64,000 nucleotides of DNA from JAJRZX01 sp964407495. GTDB lineage: Bacteria; Desulfobacterota; GWC2-55-46; JADFVP01. This document shows, one piece after another, positions 51,759 to 59,565 of the stretch (the first letter of the stretch is position 1; each line of letters starts with the position of its first letter). The stretch lies in the NCBI GenBank assembly GCA_964407495.1, contig CAYOVP010000002.1, positions 1-64,000 of the forward strand, in the 5' to 3' direction. The position numbers and the translations under genes were made by a program. The notes beneath the pieces are model-generated. The model did not search any database. It was not told where the DNA came from and worked only from the letters and a program-made list of their open reading frames with translations.

Positions 51759-52175
51759 TCACCCACCCTGCGCCGCCTTGGAGAGCACCGTCCCGCGACG
51801 CCCTCCATCCATCCCAGAGGCCGCTACTGCCTCCCAGCCCTCCTTTACCTCCTTGAAAATCTTCGTGACCCCCTCTATCATCTCCGCCGAGTTCTTCCTG
51901 TTGGCCTCGGCCAGTTGTCCCATGGAGTAGGTGTAAAGGTCGCGGAGGTTACGGGCCACCTCGCCGCCTCGTTCCATGTCCAGGGCATTGTACAGTTCGC
52001 TTATGATGGCCACGGACCTGTTTATGTAATCGGTCCTCTTCTCTATATCCCTCTCGCGTACGGCCATGACGGCAAGTCCGTTGAACTTTATCACGCCATC
52101 GTAGAGCATGACCACGAGGCGTACGCCCCCGCAGGTCATTACCTGGACCTTCTGATATGCCTTTACGCCTTTCAT
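51759..52175 (-). CDS. fliS: Flagellin export chaperone FliS
   Basis: A 138-residue helical chaperone that binds the flagellin C-terminus. It has the FliS pattern AYQKVQVMTCGGVRLVVMLYDGVIKF, the middle RTDYINRSVAIISELYNALDMERGGEVARNLRDLYTYSMGQL and a short tail. GGGAGG lies just before the ATG. Between fliD and the FliT-like gene. Confidence 0.95.
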   Translation of the reverse strand: MKGVKAYQKVQVMTCGGVRLVVMLYDGVIKFNGLAVMAVRERDIEKRTDYINRSVAIISELYNALDMERGGEVARNLRDLYTYSMGQLAEANRKNSAEMIEGVTKIFKEVKEGWEAVAASGMDGGRRGTVLSKAAQGG

Positions 52176-52184
52176 TCGCCTCCC

Positions 52185-53504
52185 TTAGAATCCCGTAAGG
52201 AACTGTCCCTGGGCCTTGAGCCCTGCAAGGGTCTTCTCGAGGAGAGAGAATCGCACCCTTAGCGAGGCCTCGTAGTCTGATATTTCCTGTTCCTTGCTGT
52301 CTATGGTAGTAGTGAGAGAGGTAATGTTGTCCTGTAACCCCTCTTTTTTCTTCGTCACCCTCCCGTCCACGCTGTTGTTCATGGAGTCGGCAAGGTCGTA
52401 GAGGAGTTTGCCGAACCCCGAAGTTGCCGTACCCTCTACAAAGAGGTTCACCACGTCATCGTAACTGGCACTCAGGGCGTCCTTGAGTGTGGTGCTGTCA
52501 AGAGACATCACGCCGTCGCTGTCGCTCGTGATACCAACGTGTAAGAGCCTGTTCATGGTATCGGGCAGGCCTGTAATGGCAGAGTTCATGGTACGGCTGA
52601 GTTCGTCGTATACGCTCCTTGCAACAGGGTCGCCGAAGAAGGTTCCGGCTGTCTTGGTCTCCCTGTCATAACGGTTGTTGCTCCTTATGTAACTCATGAC
52701 GGCGTTGTACCTGTCCACAAGGGCCGCGACCTTTTTCTCTATCTCTCCCACATCACGCGTGGTGCTCACTGTTACGGGCCTCGTGGGGTCCGCGGTCTTG
52801 AGTGTCAGCGTTACCCCTGTCAGGACATCGCTCACCACGTTGGACGAGCGCGTTATGGCAAGGCCGTCCACTGTGAAGGAGGCGTCCTGGGCCGCCTGGA
52901 GGGTAGTGGAGAAGACGAGGCTGGTATCGTTCTGGTTTATGGTGATCTGGTTGGCCGTACCCGTGGACTTGGAAGTGAGTACGAGCCTGTAACTCGTCCC
53001 GTCGTTCACCACAGAGGCCGAGACCCCTGCGTCGAGGGCGTTTATTGCGTCACTGAGGTCTGTAATGGTCGTCGTCGAGTCCACGGCCACGCTCTGCATG
53101 GTCCCGGAGCCAACGGTAAAGTTGAAGGAACCTGCAGTAGATGCTATGACCGTTGTTGCCGAGGCAACGCCGTCGGCGGCTATCTTGTGTGAGGCGGCGA
53201 GTGTGTTTACGACAATAGTGGATGTGCCTGCAATAGCGGCAGGCGAGGCCGAGACATCGAGTATGGAGGTATCGCTACTCGATGACGTATAACTCGAGAA
53301 GGCCGAGGCAGTGCGAAGGTCGTCAGCCGCTGTCTTAAGGTCGTCTATACGCGATGAGAGCGTGTCATAAGCAGACTGTATGTTCTTCAGCCTGTCCTTG
53401 TCAGAATACAGTTGGTCTACGGGCGTCCTCTTTGCGCTCACGAGTTGTTTGATAATGGATTCGTAGTCTATGCTGGAGACAAGACCTGTTGCAGTAATGG
53501 TCAT
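52185..53504 (-). CDS. fliD: Flagellar filament cap protein FliD
   Basis: A 439-residue cap protein. N-terminal GLVSSIDYESIIKQLVSAKRTPVDQL and C-terminal domain with the long coiled coil (NITSLTTTIDSKEQEISDYEASLRVRFSLLEKTLAGLKAQGQFL) fit FliD; the middle is rich in Thr, Ser and Ala. AGGAGG precedes the ATG. No sigma-28 site is seen right upstream, so read-through from fliC past the hairpin is likely. Confidence 0.95.
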   Translation of the reverse strand: MTITATGLVSSIDYESIIKQLVSAKRTPVDQLYSDKDRLKNIQSAYDTLSSRIDDLKTAADDLRTASAFSSYTSSSSDTSILDVSASPAAIAGTSTIVVNTLAASHKIAADGVASATTVIASTAGSFNFTVGSGTMQSVAVDSTTTITDLSDAINALDAGVSASVVNDGTSYRLVLTSKSTGTANQITINQNDTSLVFSTTLQAAQDASFTVDGLAITRSSNVVSDVLTGVTLTLKTADPTRPVTVSTTRDVGEIEKKVAALVDRYNAVMSYIRSNNRYDRETKTAGTFFGDPVARSVYDELSRTMNSAITGLPDTMNRLLHVGITSDSDGVMSLDSTTLKDALSASYDDVVNLFVEGTATSGFGKLLYDLADSMNNSVDGRVTKKKEGLQDNITSLTTTIDSKEQEISDYEASLRVRFSLLEKTLAGLKAQGQFLTGF

Positions 53505-53585
53505 GTTGTCCTCCTACTGTGCTTCCAATGGGCCGAAATCACATGCCCGCCCCTGAGCCCCCCGTCTCTCCGTGGTAGTGCTTCG

Positions 53586-53626
53586 AGGCGGGCGGGCAGG
53601 CCTGTCACAGGGCAGCCCGCCCGCCT
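53586..53626 (-). terminator. Hairpin between fliC and fliD
   Basis: An 11-bp perfect stem (AGGCGGGCGGG / CCCGCCCGCCT) enclosing a smaller CCTGT-C-ACAGG hairpin, 27 bases after the flagellin stop, with no U-run. It may lower fliD expression relative to flagellin or protect the fliC RNA end. Confidence 0.6.
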
Positions 53627-53652
53627 GGTCACCCAAGGACCCGAAGCCTCCG

Positions 53653-54495
53653 TTATCTCAGGAGTTGGAGCGCGCTCTGGGGCAGGGTATTGGCCTGCGC
53701 GAGCACGGATATGCCTGCCTGAACCATGATCTGGTTCTTGGTGAATGTGGCCGTCTCTGTAGCGAAGTCCGCGTCCCTTACCCTGGACTCGGCGGCCTGG
53801 AAGTTGGTGAAGGTTACCTGCAGGTTGGAGATGGCCACGTTTAGCCTGTTGGTGGTGGCGCCGTATATGGCCCGCGCGCTGTTTACCCTTGCAAGGGCCG
53901 CACTCACGGAATCGAGGGCCGCCAGTGCTCCTGTTACGCTGGAGAGGGCACCGGACTGGAGGCTGAGGCCAATGTTGCCAGTGGCGCCGGCGCTCGTGAG
54001 GGCCACGAGGCTTACGCTGAGCTGGTTGTCCGTTGAGTTCTTGAAACCGATGAACATGGTCATCGATGTGATGGAGCCGTTCAGGAGTTTGTAACCGCCA
54101 AACTCCGTTGTCTGCGCGATCCTGTCAATTTCACTGATGAGTTTGTCATACTCATCACTGTAAAAACCCCTCGTGTTCGAATCCAGGGTTCCCTGGGCCG
54201 CGCTTGCCGCAAGTTCTCCCATCCTCGTGATGATGTTAGTGACCTGCTCTGCGGCCTTGTCGCTGATCTCCATGGCGCTGACACCGTCATTGACGTTGCG
54301 AATGGCGGCCTGTATCATGCGCGACTGGCTCCGGAGTTGGTCGGCGCGGGCAAGCCCCGCGGCGTCGTCAGCCGAACTGTTGACCCTGTGCCCCGAAGAT
54401 AGCCTCTGTACGCTTATCTTCAACTGGGCGTTGGAAATGCTGAGGTTCTGCTGCGCAAGTAGCGATGCTATGTTTGTGTTGATAACGAGTGCCAT
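53653..54495 (-). CDS. fliC: Flagellin
   Basis: A 280-residue filament protein. The conserved D0/D1 N-terminus (ALVINTNIASLLAQQNLSISNAQL, LSSGHRVNSSADDAAGLA) and C-terminus (ESRVRDADFATETATFTKNQIMVQAGISVLAQAN, SALQLLR) are intact; the exposed middle (about 140-200) is short and rich in Ser and Thr, which could carry O-glycans. AAGGAGG precedes the ATG, and the gene lies behind a perfect sigma-28 promoter. Only flagellin gene in the window. Confidence 0.97.
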   Translation of the reverse strand: MALVINTNIASLLAQQNLSISNAQLKISVQRLSSGHRVNSSADDAAGLARADQLRSQSRMIQAAIRNVNDGVSAMEISDKAAEQVTNIITRMGELAASAAQGTLDSNTRGFYSDEYDKLISEIDRIAQTTEFGGYKLLNGSITSMTMFIGFKNSTDNQLSVSLVALTSAGATGNIGLSLQSGALSSVTGALAALDSVSAALARVNSARAIYGATTNRLNVAISNLQVTFTNFQAAESRVRDADFATETATFTKNQIMVQAGISVLAQANTLPQSALQLLR

Positions 54496-54616
54496 GTTCT
54501 TACCCTCCTTAGTCTTTTACGGCTTCCATGCCTAATCGGTCACACTACGTCCGGCCGGGCTGAATATTCAAAATCCCTCCTTTCCTGCCAGACTCTGCGC
54601 CGGACACCTAATAACC

Positions 54617-54643
54617 TTATCGGCACGCGGGTAAGAACCTTTA
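54617..54643 (-). promoter_or_regulatory. Perfect sigma-28 promoter of flagellin
   Basis: On the minus strand TAAA (54640-54643) and GCCGATAA (54617-54624) are spaced by exactly 15 bases, the full FliA consensus. The leader to the fliC ATG is about 115 bases. Confidence 0.95.
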
Positions 54644-54652
54644 GAGCAAAGG

Positions 54653-55258
54653 TCAGTTATCCTTTCTGTAAAAGACCCTCTCCATCATCTCCCCGAGAAG
54701 AGGGCCCAGTTCGTACTCCAGTATGTCGGCAAGGAGTACATTGTCGCGCCCGAGGCGCGCGTCCCGGAGCGCGGACATCTCGTTCAGTATGGACTCGTAA
54801 TAAGCGCAGGGATTCTGGCGGAAGATATCTATGCCATAGGAGAGACCGCACCTGTAGAGTGAATCCATGGTGCGCACCACCTCGCCCGTACTCTCTATAA
54901 TGGAGCCAAGGAGGTTGTCCACCTTCCATGAGCCCCGTCTGAGTTCATTGGAGGCCCTCTCTATGAGCCCTCCTATGAAGGAGATATACTCCTTTACTGT
55001 GTATATGCCCTTGAGCACCAGTTGGTCCACGCCCTCTGTCACAAGCCTCACCTCGGAGTAGTCCTGCAGAGGCTCCACCAGTTCACTGGCCTCTTTCCAG
55101 CCTGCCCCCCGGTTGATCCCATCCACCCAGAGTTCCTGGATAAAACGCCTGTAGGGCCGCAGGTCCGTCTCCACGGCCTCTACTATCTCGCCGAGCGTGG
55201 ACCTTGGGCCCAAACCCGTAAGTTCCAGTTTCGAGTCATCGAGGTATACTTCAGTCAT
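54653..55258 (-). CDS. Unrecognised protein between Maf and flagellin
   Basis: A 201-residue soluble protein I cannot assign. The first 75 residues (VYLDDSKLELTGLGPRSTLG ... ELWVDGI ... SEVRLVTEG) look like a small alpha/beta domain; the rest is helical (VKEYISFIGGLIERASNELRRG, VVRTMDSLYRCGLSYGIDIF, ADILEYELGPLLGEMMERVF). The ATG at 55258 has AAAGGAG upstream; the longer frame adds 18 residues without support. No signal peptide or membrane helix. Its place between flagellin and the glycosylation genes suggests a flagellar role, nothing more. Confidence 0.75.
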   Translation of the reverse strand: MTEVYLDDSKLELTGLGPRSTLGEIVEAVETDLRPYRRFIQELWVDGINRGAGWKEASELVEPLQDYSEVRLVTEGVDQLVLKGIYTVKEYISFIGGLIERASNELRRGSWKVDNLLGSIIESTGEVVRTMDSLYRCGLSYGIDIFRQNPCAYYESILNEMSALRDARLGRDNVLLADILEYELGPLLGEMMERVFYRKDN

Positions 55259-55372
55259 GGGGCTCCTTTCCGGTCTTTTCTGCCTCTGGGTTATCTTTCC
55301 TACTCCGCGCAACCAGTTTCATCGCCCTTATTCAAGACATGGGGCATATGCCGTGATTCGTGTCTTCGGCCC

Positions 55373-55388
55373 GGCAAGGTCCATCCCC
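55373..55388 (-). promoter_or_regulatory. Possible sigma-54 promoter of the 201-aa gene
   Basis: GGGGATGGACCTTGCC on the minus strand has GG-N10-GC and TTGC but only part of the -24 box. It lies about 115 bases before the ATG. Confidence 0.3.
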
Positions 55389-55389
55389 A

Positions 55390-55507
55390 TGCTCTGCCCT
55401 CACCCCCTGCTCTGCCCTCACCGCCCCTGCTCTGCCATCACCGCCTCTGCTCTGCCATCATAACCACTGCAACGCCCTCACCCCCCTGCCACGCCCTGAT
55501 CGCCCCC
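55390..55507. repeat. Tandem repeat of about 20 bases, six units
   Basis: Six head-to-tail copies beginning TGCTCTGCC(C/A)TCACC or close variants start near 55390, 55408, 55428, 55448, 55468 and 55487. The last two are more diverged. There are no spacers, so it is a minisatellite-like repeat. It lies between the maf stop and the 201-aa gene. Confidence 0.85.
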
Positions 55508-55521
55508 CCTCATCAACATGG

Positions 55522-57444
55522 TCATGATCTCTCATTGGCAAGGGCAAGGCCCTGCCCGCTTCGTTCTTCGGCAAGCCTCTCCACGGTCTTTAGGCCACGC
55601 CTCACCATGGGGAGAAAGAGCCTGCACTTATCCCTCACCTCGGTGTACGTACGTATAGTCCTCTCGATGTCTTTTCCTGCCTGCTCGCCTGCAGACTCGT
55701 CCTCGGTCTGGCGCAGATACACCTTGAGGTCATAGGTATACTCCACGAGGGCCTCCCAGATAAAAGAGACCTTGAGGGCGGCCCTGAAGAGTTTCTTCTC
55801 TCTTTTTCTTATCCTCTCAACGGGGCCGGCAAGGTCCGGGCAGAGACCGCGTCCATGATAGAGGGTCCTCAGCCTCATTGCCTCCCTGATGATCTCCGAT
55901 GACAGCCTGGAGACAAGGCCGATGTTCTTTTCAAGGGTCGCAAAGGACTCTGCAAGGCCCTCTGTGTCCACTTGGGGCCGTTCTGACGCGGCCCTTTCAA
56001 GGATCTCATCGACGTCCACCCTCTTTTTCATCTCCCCATCGATTACCTCGCAGAGGGGCAGGTGGTCCATGCCCTTTATGAAGGCCCCTCCCTCTGTGCA
56101 GTTATAGACGCGCAGGGATGGGTACTGGTCCTTCAGGAGGACCATGTACCGCTCCAGCCACTGGTGAAATGTGACCCAATCGTATTTACTGGCAACTGGC
56201 CTGCCGTCAAGTCCCTTGAGCCACTGGAGTTTATGGCGCATGGTCCGCCTATGGCCTGATATGTAGTGTTCCCTCACCACCACCATGCCGTTCTTCTCGT
56301 CTATCTCCACGCGCTGCCTGTCGTACACGCCGCCAGAGGCATGGCTCGTGCCCTCGCCGAAGGCAAGGTCCTGGCCTATGAAGACGATAGGGTCGCACCC
56401 AAAGGCAACGCCCATGTCGAAGATGGCCGTGGTGACAGAGCCGCCTATGGATACGAATGAACGGCTCCCCCAGAGACCGGCCTGCTCCATGCTCAGGGCT
56501 ATGTAGGGGCTGTAGAAGATGAACTTTCCGCGCGCAGGCCTGCGGAACATGGCAGGGTGAGATACCTCGGAGAGTATGAGCCTTATCTCCCTATCCGAGG
56601 GCCCTCCCTGGAAGTACTCCTCGAGATCGACTTTCTCGCCTGCTATTACTGCATGAGGCGTAACGCCATAGGCAAGGAGGCTCTTGTATGCCGTGATGGC
56701 CGATACTATGAAGGCCCTGTCTTTTATCCCTGCAAGGAGGGCGGCGTTCTTCCTGAGTGAAGGCCCTGCCCCCACTATGACGAGGGGCACCCCGCGGAGT
56801 TTTCCGCCGAGCACATCCACCGAGGGATAGGCGGCGAAGTTCTCGAGGTTTTCAAAGTAGTTCTTCAGCCAGTCGATGCGGGAATCTATCTCTGTCCTTA
56901 TACCCACCTTCTGGGCGGTGTGGGCATTGTCTATCTTGATGATGAAGTTTCTGAGTTCTTCGGAAAAGGCAAGGGCATAGGGCATGGTGTGATAGCAGAG
57001 GATGCTGTCGAGGCCCTCTGTAAAGCGTTGCAACCAGGCGATGAAGGGGCCTATGTAGTTGGCCAGGAATACGCCCCTTGCCGAGAGTTCCCTGCTGAGG
57101 TCCACACGCATGAGAACGCCCTTGAGTATCTCCAATGAGGGCTCGAAGACGAAGATCTTCTTCTGCCCCTTCTCAATGAGTCTTCGCAGCAGGTACCCGC
57201 ACCCGAGACCGAAGAGGGCAACACAGTCGGGCTTTTTCTCGATTATCTCCCCGGCCTGAATCCCGGCCTCCTTCCATGGGTCGTACCTGCTGTTGAAGTA
57301 CCGTCCATCGTGCCAGAGGACGAACTCGCCGGAAGGTGAGGTGCGTAGTTGCACGGCCTTTTTCTCGTCAAAGGCGCGCAGCCTCTCGACGAGTATGCTG
57401 TCTTTTTTCTCTAATGCCCGGCAGTTCCTCTCGAATACGCTCAT
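55522..57444 (-). CDS. Maf-like flagellin glycosyltransferase (MptE-like, DUF115)
   Basis: A 640-residue protein of the motility-associated-factor family, which transfers nonulosonic acids such as pseudaminic or legionaminic acid to flagellin. The N-terminal region (1-195, LRTSPSGEFVLWHDGRYFNSRYDPWKEA, LFGLGCGYLLRRLIEKG, VFEPSLEI) and the MptE-like domain (about 205-400, VPLVIVGAGPSLRKNAALLAGIKDRAFIVSA, CDPIVFIGQDLAFGEG.SHASGG) are both normal, followed by a helical tail. Last gene of the packed run, 16 bases after the GH57-like gene, next to flagellin. Confidence 0.9.
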   Translation of the reverse strand: MSVFERNCRALEKKDSILVERLRAFDEKKAVQLRTSPSGEFVLWHDGRYFNSRYDPWKEAGIQAGEIIEKKPDCVALFGLGCGYLLRRLIEKGQKKIFVFEPSLEILKGVLMRVDLSRELSARGVFLANYIGPFIAWLQRFTEGLDSILCYHTMPYALAFSEELRNFIIKIDNAHTAQKVGIRTEIDSRIDWLKNYFENLENFAAYPSVDVLGGKLRGVPLVIVGAGPSLRKNAALLAGIKDRAFIVSAITAYKSLLAYGVTPHAVIAGEKVDLEEYFQGGPSDREIRLILSEVSHPAMFRRPARGKFIFYSPYIALSMEQAGLWGSRSFVSIGGSVTTAIFDMGVAFGCDPIVFIGQDLAFGEGTSHASGGVYDRQRVEIDEKNGMVVVREHYISGHRRTMRHKLQWLKGLDGRPVASKYDWVTFHQWLERYMVLLKDQYPSLRVYNCTEGGAFIKGMDHLPLCEVIDGEMKKRVDVDEILERAASERPQVDTEGLAESFATLEKNIGLVSRLSSEIIREAMRLRTLYHGRGLCPDLAGPVERIRKREKKLFRAALKVSFIWEALVEYTYDLKVYLRQTEDESAGEQAGKDIERTIRTYTEVRDKCRLFLPMVRRGLKTVERLAEERSGQGLALANERS

Positions 57445-57460
57445 GGCCTTCTCTCTCCTC

Positions 57461-59560
57461 TCAGGCCCTCTCGGCCCTCACCGTAAAACTCACTTCGTTA
57501 ATCCCACGCCAGGCCCAGTACGCCGTATCGTCTATCTCGCCGGCGCTGTGATAGAGGCGCAGAAAGAACGAACCGCCTGTCTCCCTGTACTCCACCATGG
57601 GAACGGCCCGAACTGTCCCTCTCTCAGAGCAGATTACAACCCTCTTTGAAGCGTCTCCCACGGCCACCCAGCCCTCTGTTGCTCCGAGGCAGGACGAGGC
57701 CGAGATGGACCGGCTCACTGGACTCCCATGAGAGACCCTGTGGCCGGCCAGATAGAACCTCTCGGCCTCCCTGCCTCCGTTCACTGTCTCGTAGTAGAGG
57801 CCTTCTCTCTCAAAGGCATGGGGAAGAAAGGTGAAGATGCCGAGGCGGAGGATGGAGGCAAGGAGGCCAGGCGTTCGGAGCCTGTATGAAAGGCTGAACT
57901 CCGCGGCCCCGCGCCGGAAGTGATAGGTCTTTTCCACCGCGCCTATGGCGGTCTCCAGAACGGCACATATGGAGACGCCGGCCTCGTCCTCGCCTATTTC
58001 AGGTGACGTACGGACGAGGTCCGTGGTCTTTTCGCCAAGGCGCGACGTATGTATCAGATGTCCTGAGTAGAAGTCTGCCCCAAGTTCTATCGACTCGTAC
58101 TGACCATGCCCGATGGTTCCGAGAAGCGCCTCGTCCGAGACAAGGGGGAAGCGCAGAGAGCCAAGGGCAAGGCCCCTCGTCTTGAGGAGTTCCGCCTCCA
58201 GATGCCCTGTACTCACAATGACTCTGTCCGCCTCCTCTACCACGAGGGGGGCCTTCACGTAACCGCCGGAAAGGGCGGAGCCAATGGTGAGACAGGGACT
58301 GGAGAGACAGAGCAGGTTTGCTGTTGCAGGCTCCGGCAAGGAAGGTGTGGTCTCTACAGAGGCCCCGCTGGTGCTACAGGCCCTGGGCCCGCCAAGGCCT
58401 GCCTCCCTCATGCGCCTCTCCGTCTCCACGGAGAGCCAGCCCATGCGCTCGTTGAAGGAGGCCATCTTCTCGTCCGTCGTGTTGGTCCTGAAGTCTGAGC
58501 CCCAGAGTTCTGTGAGGGTCTCCCGCATGGTTGTCCATTCACAGGGGGTGAGGAGGCCTGAACGGTCGAGGGCGAGTAATCTCCTGTAGACGGCGAGGCA
58601 CCTCGCGTTGAGGTGGGCGCTGTCCCTGCCGGTCACTGCCCATCTTACGGGGTTGTACTTTTCCTGCTTCTTGCAGACAAGGGGGGTCTCTACGGAGTGG
58701 AGGCGGAGCAGGGCGCCACCTGCGCCGTAATCATGTTCTGCGAGTATCTCCACCGGACGGCGAAGCCTCATCCCCTTCTGCGCACCTATGAGTTCGAGGA
58801 TCCGCCTCATCCTCGCAGTATCGCCCCGGGGCTCGGCCCCTTTTCCGGGAGAGAAGTCAAAGACCTCGGCATCATTGGAGTAGGCCGTGAAGACGCGGTC
58901 TTCAGCGGGACTGTGATGAGAACGCAGGTACTCCAGGTATTCTTCCAAGGAAATCTCTCCGCGCGCGGCACGGGCGAACTTCTGGAAGGCGATGGAGTGA
59001 GACCAGAGAAGGCCTATCTCCTCGCCTTCTCTGACCCCAGTTGCCCGCTGCGGCCGGTAGAGCAGGGCCTTGTCATAGCCGTTATACCTTGCGCAGTTGC
59101 TCCAGTCCATGACGAGGGCCCTGTACCCGGCCTCTCTGTACAGGACCGTCAACCCGGCGGAGAAGGTCTGCTCGTTCACGAGGGCAACAGAGGGGCGCCT
59201 CCCGAGCAGTCTCTCGTAGTGCCTTGCACCAAGTTCGAGATTCCAACGGTTTGCCTCCGAGGGGATGAGGGGCATTATGCACTGTGCGTACCCCGAGCCC
59301 ACGAAATCAATGGCCCCGTCCTCCCAGAGCCCCCGGAGGCAATCTGTGAAGCCGGGGTCTATTTCATCGACTGTGCGGAGGGTCCAGGCGGTCATCTCCA
59401 GTGCAATGGCATGGCCGGCCCGGGCAAGGCGGAGCAGGGGCCAGTAGCATCTCTCTATGACCGCGGGAAAATCGGCCCTGTCTATGAGCGAGAAGGCGAG
59501 GTTGCAGTGAAAGAGGGCATAGAGCGAGAGGACGGGTGTATCCCGCTTTCTTTCCTTCAT
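57461..59560 (-). CDS. Glycoside hydrolase family 57-like protein
   Basis: A 699-residue protein whose first 270 residues resemble the GH57 (beta/alpha)7 barrel: LYALFHCNLAFSLIDRADFP, FVGSGYAQCIMPLIPSEANRWNLELG, VNEQTFSAGLTVLYREAGYRALV with a candidate nucleophile Glu, and VFTAYSNDAEVFDFSPG with a candidate acid Asp. The C-terminal half (about 400-699) is beta-rich, like the domain following the barrel in GH57 amylases and glucanotransferases. No signal peptide, so it acts in the cytosol. The role in this run is unknown. ATG 59560 is taken; GTG 59569, overlapping the previous stop, is an alternative. Confidence 0.7.
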   Translation of the reverse strand: MKERKRDTPVLSLYALFHCNLAFSLIDRADFPAVIERCYWPLLRLARAGHAIALEMTAWTLRTVDEIDPGFTDCLRGLWEDGAIDFVGSGYAQCIMPLIPSEANRWNLELGARHYERLLGRRPSVALVNEQTFSAGLTVLYREAGYRALVMDWSNCARYNGYDKALLYRPQRATGVREGEEIGLLWSHSIAFQKFARAARGEISLEEYLEYLRSHHSPAEDRVFTAYSNDAEVFDFSPGKGAEPRGDTARMRRILELIGAQKGMRLRRPVEILAEHDYGAGGALLRLHSVETPLVCKKQEKYNPVRWAVTGRDSAHLNARCLAVYRRLLALDRSGLLTPCEWTTMRETLTELWGSDFRTNTTDEKMASFNERMGWLSVETERRMREAGLGGPRACSTSGASVETTPSLPEPATANLLCLSSPCLTIGSALSGGYVKAPLVVEEADRVIVSTGHLEAELLKTRGLALGSLRFPLVSDEALLGTIGHGQYESIELGADFYSGHLIHTSRLGEKTTDLVRTSPEIGEDEAGVSICAVLETAIGAVEKTYHFRRGAAEFSLSYRLRTPGLLASILRLGIFTFLPHAFEREGLYYETVNGGREAERFYLAGHRVSHGSPVSRSISASSCLGATEGWVAVGDASKRVVICSERGTVRAVPMVEYRETGGSFFLRLYHSAGEIDDTAYWAWRGINEVSFTVRAERA

Positions 59561-59565
59561 GACTC

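Noticed and set aside
53505..53585. Sigma-54 promoter upstream of fliD
   Set aside because: CGGCCCATTGGAAGCA has GG-N10-GC but AA instead of TT in the -12 box and a poor -24.
55390..55507. CRISPR array
   Set aside because: Repeats abut each other without spacers and no cas genes are near.
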